Positions 9,099 through 18,855 of a stretch of DNA of 64,000 bases are shown here, one piece after another. The notes under the pieces were generated by a model. That model was not told where the DNA came from, searched no databases, and saw nothing but the letters and a program-made list of their open reading frames with translations. The translations under genes were made by a program, and so were the position numbers. Within the stretch, counting starts at the first letter, position 1; every line of letters begins with the position of its first letter. The stretch is from NCBI RefSeq assembly GCF_003148385.1, contig NZ_CP029463.1:3100001-3164000 (forward strand), given 5' to 3'. The stretch comes from Flavobacterium sediminis (GTDB taxonomy: Bacteria > Bacteroidota > Bacteroidia > Flavobacteriales > Flavobacteriaceae).

Positions 9099-10196
9099 AT
9101 GAAACGAAATATTGGAGTAAAAGTGTTGATTTTAATGTTGGTAACCAGCATGTTTCAATTTACAAACGCACAATACAAAAATAAATTTAAAATTGTTTTA
9201 GATGCCGGGCACGGCGGAAAAGATCCCGGAAACTCTTATCATGGCTATGTAGAAAAAAATATAGCATTAGCCACAACCTTACTCGTAGGAAAGTATTTGG
9301 ATAAATATCCGGATATTGAAATCCTATATACCCGTAAGACGGATGTTTTCATTGAGCTCAAGGACAGACCCAAGTTAGCCAATGAAAATAATGCTGACTT
9401 ATTTGTTTCTATTCACTGTAATTCAGTTAAAAATCTGGCACCTTTCGGAACGGAGACTTTCGTAATGGGACTGAATAGGAGTTCAACCAATTTGGAAGTG
9501 GCTAAACAGGAAAACTCTGTAATCTTATTAGAGAAGGACTATAAAGAAAAATATAACGGATTTGATCCTAATAAACCGGAAACCTTGATCGGATTAAAAA
9601 TACTTCAGGAAGAATATTTAGATCAAAGTATTGCTTTAGCATCAATAATCGAAACAAAGTTTACTAAGAAGTTAAAAAGAAACAGCCGGGGAGTTAAACA
9701 ATCGCCGTTGTGGGTACTGGATGCTTCTTATATGCCGAGTGTATTAATCGAATTAGGTTTTTTGTCAAATAAAACTGAAGGGTCTTATCTGAATTCGACT
9801 AAAGGAAAAGAAGAAATGGCTCAGGCAATTGTTGATGCAGTACTGGAATATAAAAAAGAATATTTTGATTCGTCTTCTTCTGAAAAGAGCAATACGGTAC
9901 AAGAAGCGAATGACACTGTAAAAACAACAACTGTATCAAAGAAAGGAATTACGTTTAAAGTACAAATAGCAGCTAGCGGAAGAAAATTAGAAACGAGATC
10001 GTCTAATTTTAAAGGGCTGAAAAATATTTCGAGAGAGCAAAGCGGATCTTTATATAAATACTTTTACGGCAGCGAAGATAGTTACGATGAGGCTCAGGAT
10101 CGTTTAAAAGAGGCGAAAGCAAAAGGCTATAGCACCGCTTTTATAGTAGCTTATAAAGACGGAGTAAAAATTAATATGTCGGATGCTATTAAATAA
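9099..10196 (+). CDS. N-acetylmuramoyl-L-alanine amidase (Amidase_3)
   Basis: 365 residues with a signal peptide ending TNAQ. It cleaves the amide bond between N-acetylmuramic acid and the stem peptide in the periplasm, as in daughter-cell separation. Zinc ligands are visible: His in VLDAGHGGKDPGN (about residue 38), Glu in HGYVEKNI (52) and His in LFVSIHCNS (106). The catalytic Glu lies in VLIELGFLSN. The C-terminal approximately 80 residues (FKVQIAASG, ...YKYFYGS, ...AFIVAYKDG) look like a SPOR-type peptidoglycan-binding domain, which would target the septum. It is divergent from lptD and is followed by an MCE-protein gene. Confidence 0.9.
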   Translation: MKRNIGVKVLILMLVTSMFQFTNAQYKNKFKIVLDAGHGGKDPGNSYHGYVEKNIALATTLLVGKYLDKYPDIEILYTRKTDVFIELKDRPKLANENNADLFVSIHCNSVKNLAPFGTETFVMGLNRSSTNLEVAKQENSVILLEKDYKEKYNGFDPNKPETLIGLKILQEEYLDQSIALASIIETKFTKKLKRNSRGVKQSPLWVLDASYMPSVLIELGFLSNKTEGSYLNSTKGKEEMAQAIVDAVLEYKKEYFDSSSSEKSNTVQEANDTVKTTTVSKKGITFKVQIAASGRKLETRSSNFKGLKNISREQSGSLYKYFYGSEDSYDEAQDRLKEAKAKGYSTAFIVAYKDGVKINMSDAIK

Positions 10197-10336
10197 AATA
10201 AAGTTTTATTTTTGTTAAAAAATGAAGAGCTTTGCAATTAGAGCTCGTCTCGGTCGGCTTTTATATAGAAATGAGCAGTCCTGAATACCTGAAATTAGAG
10301 TTGTTTCTTCTTTCAGAAATATGAAAATCAAATTGG

Positions 10337-11305
10337 ATGAAACTATCAAGAGAAATTAAAACGGCTATTTTAGTCATTTCTGCCATTTTATTGTTTATTT
10401 GGGGGTATAACTTTTTAAAAGGTAAAAACTTATTTGACACCAGTAAAAAATTATATGTAGTGTATGATTCGGTAGAAGGCTTAGAGCCTTCTTCATCTAT
10501 ACGTTTAAAAGGAGTAACCGTGGGTAGAGTTAATTCGTATGAATTTCTTGAAAACAGAAAAGTAGTAGTTGAAATGTCGATTACTTCAAATTATCCGATT
10601 TCTAAATCAAGTGTTGCTGAACTCAGAGGTACTTCACCGTTGGGAGGCAAAGAAATAATTATTGTAGCAAATGATCAGGATCCGGAGTTAGCCGAATCAG
10701 GGGATTATTTAAAAGCATCTTCTAAACTGGGTTTAACAGATGCTTTAGCTAAACAAATTGAACCGCTAAAAGATAAAATCGAAAGATTACTGGATAATGC
10801 TAATGTACTTTTTGCTAACTTTAATGAAGTTTTAGACGATAAAACTAAAAGTAATCTGAAAAATAGTATTGCTGAGTTAAATAAAACGATGACTCAGTTT
10901 AGTTCGGCTTCTAAAAGCTTGAATCAATTGTTGGCAGAGAATAAAATGAAATTAAACAGTACAGTAAGCAATTTAGATAAAACAACTGCAAATTTTGCCG
11001 TGTTATCTGATTCGTTATCAAAAGCTCATTTAGGAGAAACCGTTAAGAACTTAGAGAAAACCTTAGCAAACGTAGATAAGTTGATGAATGATATGGAGCA
11101 GGGTAAAGGTACAATGGGAAAATTAATGAAAGACGAAACTTTGTATACTAATTTCACCAAAACTTCTAAAGAACTGGAATTGTTACTACAAGACTTAAGA
11201 CTTCATCCTACACGCTATATCAATGTGTCTGTTTTCGGAAAAAAGAACAAACCTTATGAAGCGCCGGAAGTAAACGAAAATAATGAACAAATCAATAATA
11301 AGTAA
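10337..11305 (+). CDS. MlaD/MCE-domain lipid-transport protein
   Basis: 322 residues with a single N-terminal membrane anchor (about residues 10-27) followed by one MCE domain, with the conserved SSSIRLKGVTVGRV and LRGTSPLGGKEI segments. A long helical C-terminal region with repeated Leu/Asn-rich heptads comes after it. MCE proteins form hexameric rings that carry phospholipids between inner and outer membranes. The MlaE/MlaF permease and ATPase genes are not in this window. The 140-base gap upstream of it holds no gene. Only 6 bases separate it from the Fe-S gene downstream. Confidence 0.9.
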   Translation: MKLSREIKTAILVISAILLFIWGYNFLKGKNLFDTSKKLYVVYDSVEGLEPSSSIRLKGVTVGRVNSYEFLENRKVVVEMSITSNYPISKSSVAELRGTSPLGGKEIIIVANDQDPELAESGDYLKASSKLGLTDALAKQIEPLKDKIERLLDNANVLFANFNEVLDDKTKSNLKNSIAELNKTMTQFSSASKSLNQLLAENKMKLNSTVSNLDKTTANFAVLSDSLSKAHLGETVKNLEKTLANVDKLMNDMEQGKGTMGKLMKDETLYTNFTKTSKELELLLQDLRLHPTRYINVSVFGKKNKPYEAPEVNENNEQINNK

Positions 11306-11311
11306 ACACCT

Positions 11312-12640
11312 ATGAGTTTTTTACCTAACATTCTTTTTGCAATTATTCTCTTTTTGGGAATCGGTTTTTTTGTAAAAAATGTCAAAAAGCTAATTCGTAA
11401 TATCAAATTAGGTCAGGATATTGACCGAACTGATAATAGTTCTGCCAGATGGAAGAATATGGCAATGATCGCTCTTGGCCAATCAAAGATGGTGAAACGT
11501 CCGGTAGCCGGTTTTCTGCATATTTTAGTATATGTGGGTTTTGTGATCATCAATATTGAAGTTTTAGAAATTATTATAGACGGATTATTCGGAACACACA
11601 GAGTATTTTCCGTTTTAGGAGGGGTATATAATTTTCTGATCGGTTCTTTTGAAATTTTAGCATTGCTGGTTGTCGTAGCAGTAGTAACTTTCTGGATCAG
11701 AAGGAATATAATTAAGATCCAGCGTTTTTGGAAACCGGAAATGAAAGGTTGGCCTAAGAATGATGCTAATTATATCCTGTATTTTGAAGTAGTATTGATG
11801 TCCTTGTTTTTATTGATGAATGCTGCTGATTTCCATTTGCAACATGTAGCCGGAGGTTTCGGACATTACCATGAAGCAGGAAGTTTTCCTGTTTCCCAAA
11901 TTATCGCTCCTATTTTTGACGGAATGGATAATAGTGCTGTTTTTATGATCGAAAGAGCTGCCTGGTGGTTGCATATCTGTGGTATTTTGGTATTCCTGAA
12001 CTATTTATACTATTCAAAACACTTACATATCTTATTAGCATTCCCGAATACGTATTTTGCAAACCTGAATCCTTACGGACAGTTTGATAATCTGGAGAGT
12101 GTAACAAACGAAGTAAAAATGATGATGGATCCGAATGCTGATCCGTTTGCCGCTCCGGCTGATCCGGATGCTGTTCCTGCCAAGTTCGGTGCTTCTGATG
12201 TTCAGGATCTGAATTGGGTGCAATTGCTTAACGCTTACACCTGTACGGAATGTGGACGTTGTACATCCTCTTGTCCGGCTAATTTAACCGGTAAAAAATT
12301 ATCTCCGCGTAAAATTATGATGGATACAAGAGACAGGCTGGAAGAAGTAGGGAAAAATATTGATGCTAATGGCGGTAAATTTGTAGATGACGGAAAGTCT
12401 TTGTTAAACGATTATATCACACCGGAAGAACTTTGGGCTTGTACGACATGTAATGCCTGTGTAGAAGAATGTCCTGTAAATATTAGCCCGTTGTCGATCA
12501 TTGTTGAAATGCGTCGTTATTTAGTTATGGAGCAAAGTGCTGCTCCGATGGAATTAAATAATATGATGACCAATATTGAGAATAACGGTGCACCGTGGCC
12601 TTATAGCCAAATGGATCGTTTGAACTGGAAAAATGAATAA
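11312..12640 (+). CDS. Membrane-bound (4Fe-4S) oxidoreductase, heterodisulfide reductase-like
   Basis: 442 residues. The N-terminal half has several transmembrane helices (residues 1-22, about 70-95, 105-130, 150-180 and 225-245). The soluble half has two 4Fe-4S cluster motifs, CTECGRCTSSCP and CTTCNACVEECP, each with a following Pro. The layout resembles fused HdrE/HdrD-type or GlpC-type electron-transfer subunits. The next gene encodes a CCG-domain protein, which would complete the reductase. The electron donor and acceptor are not evident from the sequence. Confidence 0.85.
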   Translation: MSFLPNILFAIILFLGIGFFVKNVKKLIRNIKLGQDIDRTDNSSARWKNMAMIALGQSKMVKRPVAGFLHILVYVGFVIINIEVLEIIIDGLFGTHRVFSVLGGVYNFLIGSFEILALLVVVAVVTFWIRRNIIKIQRFWKPEMKGWPKNDANYILYFEVVLMSLFLLMNAADFHLQHVAGGFGHYHEAGSFPVSQIIAPIFDGMDNSAVFMIERAAWWLHICGILVFLNYLYYSKHLHILLAFPNTYFANLNPYGQFDNLESVTNEVKMMMDPNADPFAAPADPDAVPAKFGASDVQDLNWVQLLNAYTCTECGRCTSSCPANLTGKKLSPRKIMMDTRDRLEEVGKNIDANGGKFVDDGKSLLNDYITPEELWACTTCNACVEECPVNISPLSIIVEMRRYLVMEQSAAPMELNNMMTNIENNGAPWPYSQMDRLNWKNE

Positions 12641-12700
12641 GTAAAGAATAACCAAATAGATAAGTTAAGATAGCAACTATCGATTCAAAATAGTAAAAGT

Positions 12701-13492
12701 ATGTCAGAAAATTTAATTGTGCCTACAATGGCCGAAATGATGGCTGAAGGGAAACAACCTGAGATTTTATTTTGGGTTGGTTCTGCAGGTAGTTACGATG
12801 ACAGAGCAAAGAAAATTACCAGAGCTTTTGTAAAAATATTGAATAAAGCAAATGTGAATTTTGCTGTTTTAGGAACTGAGGAAAGTTGTACCGGAGATGT
12901 GGCGAAAAGAGCAGGAAATGAATTTTTATTTCAAATGCAAGCTTTGATGAATATTGAATTACTCAACGCTTACGAAGTAAAAAAGATCGTAACCTGTGAT
13001 CCTCATTCATTCAATTGTTTAAAAAACGAATATCCGAGTTTAGGCGGTAAATACGAAGTAATTCACCACACACAGTTCCTTCAGCAGTTATTGAAGGAAG
13101 GCCGCATAGATTTCAACAAGGAAACGTATAAAGGAAGCCGTATCACGTTCCACGATCCGTGTTATTTGGGAAGAGCGAACCAAGAATACGAAGCGCCAAG
13201 AGAAGTACTGTCTCAGACCAATGCTGAGATCGTAGAAATGAAGCGCAGTAAAAGTACTGCTCTATGCTGCGGAGCAGGAGGAGGCCAAATGTTTAAGGAA
13301 CCAGAAAAAGGAGATATGGACATTAATGTGCTTAGAACTCAGGATGCACTTGAAACAAAGCCAAGCATCATTGCTACCGGATGTCCTTATTGCAATACGA
13401 TGATGACAGACGGTGTGAAGTTCAGCGAAAAAGAAAGTAAAGTAAAGGTTTTAGATATAGCCGAAATAATTGCTAATGCCCAAGATTTATAA
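12701..13492 (+). CDS. CCG-domain (Fe-S)-binding protein, heterodisulfide reductase B/GlpC/LutA-like
   Basis: 263 residues. A cysteine-rich CCG domain is visible with FHDPCYLGR and ALCCGAGGGQMF motifs and a later TGCPYCNTMM motif, the ligands of the unusual clusters in HdrB-like and lactate/glycolate oxidase subunits. There are no membrane segments. It lies 60 bases after the membrane Fe-S partner and 3 bases before the next gene, so the three form an operon. The pair probably passes electrons to or from the quinone pool, but the substrate is unknown. Confidence 0.85.
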   Translation: MSENLIVPTMAEMMAEGKQPEILFWVGSAGSYDDRAKKITRAFVKILNKANVNFAVLGTEESCTGDVAKRAGNEFLFQMQALMNIELLNAYEVKKIVTCDPHSFNCLKNEYPSLGGKYEVIHHTQFLQQLLKEGRIDFNKETYKGSRITFHDPCYLGRANQEYEAPREVLSQTNAEIVEMKRSKSTALCCGAGGGQMFKEPEKGDMDINVLRTQDALETKPSIIATGCPYCNTMMTDGVKFSEKESKVKVLDIAEIIANAQDL

Positions 13493-13495
13493 GTC

Positions 13496-13981
13496 ATGTA
13501 TGTACCTTTCGAATCTTTACCGCAACATTCTCGCATTTGGATCTATCAATCCAATAGAAAATTAACCGATGAGGAAGTAGCTGAAATAGCTTCGACAACT
13601 CAGGAATTTATCGAAAACTGGTCAGCTCACGGAAAAGGCTTAGAAGCTTCTTTTTTGATCAAATACAATCGATTCATCATTATTGCTGTTAATCAGGAAG
13701 TACAGTCGGCAACGGGTTGTTCTATAGATGCTTCAGTCGCTTTTATTCAAAGTTTGGAACAAAAGTATCAAATCGACCTTTTAGACAAAATGAACGTCAC
13801 TTTTAAATTAGGAGAACATATTGCTCATAAGCCTTTGATTGAATTTAAAAAAATGGCAAAAGAAAAAGCAGTATCTGCTAATACTATAGTATTTAATAAT
13901 CTGGTGAATACTATTGAGGAGTGGCAGGATTTTTGGGAAGTGCCGGCCGGGGAAAGTTGGCATAGCCGGTTTTTTAAGTAA
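13496..13981 (+). CDS. Conserved small protein of Bacteroidota (often labelled 'ABC transporter ATPase')
   Basis: 161 residues, starting MYVPFESLPQHSRIWIYQS. The family is conserved in Flavobacteriia next to the CCG Fe-S gene and has been annotated as an ABC transporter ATPase. No Walker A, signature or Walker B motif is present, so that name is not supported by this sequence. Conserved-looking features are a helical core with SATGCSIDASVAFIQSLE and a C-terminal WQDFWEVPAGESWHSRFF motif. It is cytosolic, and the function is unknown. It starts 3 bases after the CCG gene. Confidence 0.8.
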   Translation: MYVPFESLPQHSRIWIYQSNRKLTDEEVAEIASTTQEFIENWSAHGKGLEASFLIKYNRFIIIAVNQEVQSATGCSIDASVAFIQSLEQKYQIDLLDKMNVTFKLGEHIAHKPLIEFKKMAKEKAVSANTIVFNNLVNTIEEWQDFWEVPAGESWHSRFFK

Positions 13982-14053
13982 AACTATAATCGAAAAAGAG
14001 CAAATTACTTTATTTTTTTAAACTCTCTCTTTATATAAACTGACATAAGTACT

Positions 14054-15277
14054 ATGGATAGTGAGATCTTTTTGTTAAATATTTCGGGTCAGGATAAACC
14101 GGGGCTGACATCTTCTTTAACAGCCGTTTTAGCCTCTTACGGCGCCAAGATTTTAGATATCGGGCAAGCTAATATTCACAATACATTATCTTTAGGGATC
14201 CTTTTTCAGATCAAGTCAGGAAAAAAGTCAGCAGCAGTTTTAAAAGACTTGTTGTTTAAATCGTATGAGCTTGGTATCAAAGCTAAGTTTAAGCCTATCT
14301 CACTTGAAGATTATGAAAATTGGGTAAAACTACAAGGTAAAGATCGCTATATCATAACGCTTTTAGGCGAAAAATTAACAGCAGAACAAATATCAGAAGT
14401 AACCAAAGTTATTTCAGAAAAGAATCTGAATATTGATGCGATCAAGCGTTTAACAGGAAGAGCTTCTCTGATAAAAGAAGATGAATATCCCAGAGCATCC
14501 ATACAATTATCCATTCGCGGAGCAATTCACAACAAAGCCGAATTTACAGAAAGATTCATGCAGATATCCAGAGAACTGGATGTAGATATCGCTTTTCAGG
14601 AAGATAATATTTTCCGTAGGAACAGACGTTTGGTTTGTTTCGATATGGATTCCACTTTGATACAGGCAGAGGTAATTGATGAACTGGCAGAACTGGCAGG
14701 TGTGGGCAAACAAGTAAAAGCTATTACAGAATCTGCCATGCAAGGCGAAATAGATTTTAAAGAAAGCTTTAAACAGCGTATGAAACTCTTAAAAGGCTTA
14801 AGTGAAGAAGTTTTGAAAGAAGTTGCCGTTAATTTACCTATAACAAAAGGAGCCAGAAGGTTGATTGGAACTTTAAAGGCTAATGGCTTTAAAACAGCAA
14901 TACTTTCAGGAGGATTTACATATTTCGGTCATTATTTGCAAAAGGAATTAGGAATAGATTATGTTTTTGCAAATGAACTGGAAATAAAAGACGGAGTTTT
15001 AACAGGTGGTTATATCGGTGAAATAGTTGACGGGGAAAGAAAAGCCCAGTACCTGAAAGAATTAGCACAATTAGAAGGTATAGATATTAACCAAACCATA
15101 GCAGTTGGTGATGGTGCTAATGATTTGCCAATGATAAATTTAGCCGGATTAGGAATTGCTTTTCATGCTAAACCGAAAGTAAAAGACAATGCACAAAGCT
15201 CCATATCAAGCATCGGGTTAGACGGTGTATTGTACTTATTGGGGTACCACGACAGACATATAGACCTGGTAGATTAA
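14054..15277 (+). CDS. serB: Phosphoserine phosphatase with ACT domains
   Basis: 407 residues. It catalyses the last step of serine synthesis, O-phosphoserine to serine. Two ACT-like regulatory modules occupy about residues 1-180 (SGQDKPGLTSSLTAVLA). The HAD phosphatase core follows, with DMDST at 197-201 (nucleophile Asp), the LSGGFTYF motif II segment, and AVGDGANDLPMI as motif III/IV. The length is longer than E. coli SerB but normal for ACT-containing members. It is cytosolic. It is 72 bases downstream of the previous gene and may be part of the same transcript. Confidence 0.93.
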   Translation: MDSEIFLLNISGQDKPGLTSSLTAVLASYGAKILDIGQANIHNTLSLGILFQIKSGKKSAAVLKDLLFKSYELGIKAKFKPISLEDYENWVKLQGKDRYIITLLGEKLTAEQISEVTKVISEKNLNIDAIKRLTGRASLIKEDEYPRASIQLSIRGAIHNKAEFTERFMQISRELDVDIAFQEDNIFRRNRRLVCFDMDSTLIQAEVIDELAELAGVGKQVKAITESAMQGEIDFKESFKQRMKLLKGLSEEVLKEVAVNLPITKGARRLIGTLKANGFKTAILSGGFTYFGHYLQKELGIDYVFANELEIKDGVLTGGYIGEIVDGERKAQYLKELAQLEGIDINQTIAVGDGANDLPMINLAGLGIAFHAKPKVKDNAQSSISSIGLDGVLYLLGYHDRHIDLVD

Positions 15278-15414
15278 AAGTCAAATAAGGGATAATTTCC
15301 GTAGTCGTTAACAACTTTCTTTATAAAATAAACGTAAAACACTTTATTTTAAAAAAGATAAATAGTAATTTGGCATAGATTTAGTTCTCATTAAAAAGAA
15401 TCAAATTTTTATTT

Positions 15415-18327
15415 ATGCGACAATTTTCAACACTACTTTTACTGGTAGTTTCAATACATATATCTTATTCTCAAACCAGAACCAATATTTCGTTACCCAA
15501 CACATCTGATCTGCAAAAGAAATGGGTAGATAGTATTTACAATACAATGTCCTTTGAAGAAAAAGTAGGGCAGTTGTTTATGGTTGCGGCCTATTCCAAT
15601 AAAAATGAAAGCCATTACAAAGATATTGATGATTTAATCGAAAACTATAAAGTGGGAGGACTGATCTTTTTTCAGGGCGGTCCGATTCGTCAGGCGCAAT
15701 TAACAAATCGTTACCAACAAAAATCCAAAGTTCCTTTGTTCATCGGCATCGATGCTGAATGGGGATTAAGCATGCGTTTGGATTCTACATACCGTTATCC
15801 ATGGAACATGACATTAGGAGCCATTCAGGATTATAATTTAATCCGGGAAATGGGAAAACAAATGGGGCGGCAGTCCAAACGAATGGGAATCCATTTTAAT
15901 TTTGCTCCGGTTGTCGATATAAATACCAATCCTAAAAACCCGATCATCGGCAATCGTTCTTTCGGAGAAGATAAGGTCAATGTGACCAATGCGGCTGAAG
16001 CTTTAATGTTAGGTTTGCAAAGCGAAGGTGTTTTTGCTACGGCAAAACATTTTCCCGGACATGGTGATACCGAAACTGATTCTCATCAAACATTACCTTT
16101 GGTAAATTTTGACAGAGAAAGATTGGATAATATAGAATTGTATCCTTATAAAGAATTGATTAAAAATGGATTAGCCAGCATTATGGTGGCGCATTTGAAT
16201 GTGCCGAGTTTAGAGCCGAGAGAAGGGTACCCCACATCTATTTCGTATGATGTGGTGACTAAATTGCTTAAAAAAGAGTTGAAATTCAACGGATTAATAT
16301 TTACAGATGCCTTAAATATGAAAGGCGCTAGCAATTTCAAAGAACCCGGAGCTATTGACTTGGAGGCTTTTTTGGCCGGTAATGATGTATTGCTTTTTGC
16401 TGAAAATGTTCCGGTGGCTATTGAAAAATTTAAACAAGCACAAGCCGACGGAAGTCTTACTGAAGCAAGATTGGCCGAATCGGTAAAAAAGATTCTGGCT
16501 TATAAATACAAAGCCGGATTGAATAAATATAAACCTATTGAACTGGAAAATCTGTATAATGACCTGAATGCTCCCGAAAACGATGCTTTAAACTATCTGT
16601 TGTATGAAAATGCTCTGACTTTATTAAAGAATAAAGACAAGATAATACCGGTTAAACAACTGGAGAAAGAAAGAGTAGCGTATGTTAAACTAGGCGATGC
16701 CGAGGCTTCAGATTTTTTCGAAAAGTTGAATGACTATACAGAAGTAACTGAAATTAAAGGAACAAACTTAGATTCTGTTTTAGTGGATCTAAAGAATTAT
16801 ACTAAAGTGATTATTGGGTTCCACAAAGCTGACGGAGCCTGGAAAAATCATAATCTAAGCTTTAAAGAGCAAATGTGGATCAGTAAGATAGCAAAGCAAA
16901 ATAAAGTTATCCTGACCTTTTTTACGAAACCTTATTCTTTATTAAAGATCAGTAATTTTGAAAATATTGAAGCAGTTCTTTTAGCGTACCAGAATAATTA
17001 TTTCGGACAAACTGTTGCAGCAGAAGCAATTTTCGGAGGTATTGGCTGTAAAGGAAAAATCCCGGTTTCTATAAATGATAGTTTTTATACTAATGATGGT
17101 TTAACTACCACAGAAATGAACCGTTTGTCCTTTGCAAGCCCTGAGAATGTAGGAATGAATTCCAAAACCTTACAAAAAATAGATTCCATTGCTGCCTATG
17201 CCATAGCTCATGAAATGACGCCGGGAATTCAAGTATTGATAGCCCGAAAAGGGAAAGTGATATTTCAAAAATCGTATGGTTATCATACCTATGAAGATTT
17301 AGTTCCTGTAAAGAATACAGATCTGTATGATGTGGCTTCTTTGACTAAGATCTTAGCTACTTTGCCTAATGTGATGGTTCAGTTCGACAAAGGAAAATTG
17401 AAACTGGACACAAAGTTGAGTACAATGTTGCCATCCTTTAAAAATTCCAATAAAGCGAATGTAAAACTGGTTGATATGCTGACACATCAAGCCCGATTTC
17501 AGGCGTGGATCCCTTTTTATAAGGCTACTTTAGATTCTTTGGGTCAGCCTAGTGATAAATATTACAGAAAAACATATTCTAAAGAATTTTCTATTCAGGT
17601 CAGTGAAAATTTATTTTTACGAAAAGATTATCAGGATTCCATCGTTAAGATCATTGCAGACAGTGAATTATTACCCAGAGTGCAGTATAAGTACAGTGAC
17701 TTTTCATTTATCTTAATGAAAGAATATTTAGAAAGAACAACCGGAAAAAAATTAGACAAGTTGGCTAAAGATAACTTTTATTCTATTTTAGGAGCTTACA
17801 GAATGACCTATAACCCTTTACACAAATTTGATGTAAGTGAAATTGTTCCGACGGAAAAAGATAACTATTACCGCTATACCACATTACAAGGTTATGTACA
17901 CGACATGGGCGCAGCAATGCAAGGAGGAATAGGTGGTCATGCCGGTATTTTTGCAAATAGTATGGATGTAGCCAAAATGATGCAGATGTATCTTCAAAAA
18001 GGAAAATACGGGGGACATCAATTCTTTACCGAAGCTACGTTCAATAAATTCAATACCTGTTATTATTGTAAAGATGAGAACAGGAGAGGAGTAGGATTCG
18101 ACAAACCGCAATTAGGGCGATCAGGGCCTACCTGTGGCTGTGTTTCCATGACCAGTTTCGGGCATACCGGATTTACGGGAACTATGGCTTGGGCCGATCC
18201 GGAACAGGAGATCGTTTATGTGTTCCTGTCTAACAGAACCTATCCGGAAGCTAAAGTAAATACGCTTTCCAGAGAAAATATCAGAGAGAATATTCAAGAA
18301 GTAATTTACCAATCAATAGAGCAATAA
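15415..18327 (+). CDS. Glycoside hydrolase family 3 fused to a serine beta-lactamase-like hydrolase
   Basis: 970 residues with a signal peptide ending ISYSQ. Residues of about 30-380 form a GH3 beta-N-acetylhexosaminidase module like NagZ, with the KHFPGHGDT motif near 211-218 and the FTDALNMKG nucleophile segment near 296. A GH3 C-terminal-like region follows to about 570. The remainder is a class C beta-lactamase/penicillin-binding-like hydrolase with SLTK near 642, YSD near 760 and HTGFTGT near 915 in place of KTG. The fusion suggests periplasmic degradation or recycling of peptidoglycan, combining sugar and peptide cleavage. The substrate is inferred, not shown. Confidence 0.9.
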   Translation: MRQFSTLLLLVVSIHISYSQTRTNISLPNTSDLQKKWVDSIYNTMSFEEKVGQLFMVAAYSNKNESHYKDIDDLIENYKVGGLIFFQGGPIRQAQLTNRYQQKSKVPLFIGIDAEWGLSMRLDSTYRYPWNMTLGAIQDYNLIREMGKQMGRQSKRMGIHFNFAPVVDINTNPKNPIIGNRSFGEDKVNVTNAAEALMLGLQSEGVFATAKHFPGHGDTETDSHQTLPLVNFDRERLDNIELYPYKELIKNGLASIMVAHLNVPSLEPREGYPTSISYDVVTKLLKKELKFNGLIFTDALNMKGASNFKEPGAIDLEAFLAGNDVLLFAENVPVAIEKFKQAQADGSLTEARLAESVKKILAYKYKAGLNKYKPIELENLYNDLNAPENDALNYLLYENALTLLKNKDKIIPVKQLEKERVAYVKLGDAEASDFFEKLNDYTEVTEIKGTNLDSVLVDLKNYTKVIIGFHKADGAWKNHNLSFKEQMWISKIAKQNKVILTFFTKPYSLLKISNFENIEAVLLAYQNNYFGQTVAAEAIFGGIGCKGKIPVSINDSFYTNDGLTTTEMNRLSFASPENVGMNSKTLQKIDSIAAYAIAHEMTPGIQVLIARKGKVIFQKSYGYHTYEDLVPVKNTDLYDVASLTKILATLPNVMVQFDKGKLKLDTKLSTMLPSFKNSNKANVKLVDMLTHQARFQAWIPFYKATLDSLGQPSDKYYRKTYSKEFSIQVSENLFLRKDYQDSIVKIIADSELLPRVQYKYSDFSFILMKEYLERTTGKKLDKLAKDNFYSILGAYRMTYNPLHKFDVSEIVPTEKDNYYRYTTLQGYVHDMGAAMQGGIGGHAGIFANSMDVAKMMQMYLQKGKYGGHQFFTEATFNKFNTCYYCKDENRRGVGFDKPQLGRSGPTCGCVSMTSFGHTGFTGTMAWADPEQEIVYVFLSNRTYPEAKVNTLSRENIRENIQEVIYQSIEQ

Positions 18328-18330
18328 AAA

Positions 18331-18786
18331 ATGAATATACCTGCTCAATCTGTTGAAGAATATTTAGAAAAGGCTCCGGCTGACAGAAAGGAAACTTTGG
18401 CAATGTTACGTCAGGTCATTCTGGATAATTTACCCGAAAATTTCAAAGAAGAGATCTCTTATGGAATGGTAGGTTATGTAGTGCCTCACGAAGTATATCC
18501 TAACGGGTATCATTGTAACCCTAAACTACCGTTGCCGTTTATGAGCTTTGCTTCGCAAAAGAACAGTATCAATTTTTATCACATGGGAATTTATGCTGAT
18601 AAGGAATTATCAGATTGGTTTTTAAAGGAATATGCAAAATTTTCCGTTAAGAAGTTAGATATGGGAAAAAGCTGTATGCGGTTTAAGAAAGCTGAAGACA
18701 TTCCGTTTGAACTGATCGGAAAATTAGTCCGTAAAGTCTCTGCACAACAATGGATTACCACGTATGAGGCCGCATTTAAAAAATAA
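18331..18786 (+). CDS. DUF1801 domain protein
   Basis: 151 residues, starting 3 bases after the stop of the GH3 fusion gene. Family features seen are the N-terminal VEEYLEKAPADRKETLAMLRQVI helix, an EEISYGMVGYVV segment, and a FMSFASQKNSINFYHMGIY stretch, typical of the YdhG/DUF1801 fold. It is a cytosolic small protein with no known biochemical role in this family. The tight spacing suggests translational coupling with the upstream gene. Confidence 0.8.
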   Translation: MNIPAQSVEEYLEKAPADRKETLAMLRQVILDNLPENFKEEISYGMVGYVVPHEVYPNGYHCNPKLPLPFMSFASQKNSINFYHMGIYADKELSDWFLKEYAKFSVKKLDMGKSCMRFKKAEDIPFELIGKLVRKVSAQQWITTYEAAFKK

Positions 18787-18855
18787 TTTAACGTATTTTT
18801 AAACCCGGAAATTGATATTTGGTTTACTTTTATAAGAAAAATTGATTTAAAAAGA

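Noticed and set aside
10197..10336. Search for a small gene or RNA between the amidase and MCE genes
   Set aside because: Only short GAGCTC-containing inverted segments were seen, with no ORF, terminator or recognisable RNA.
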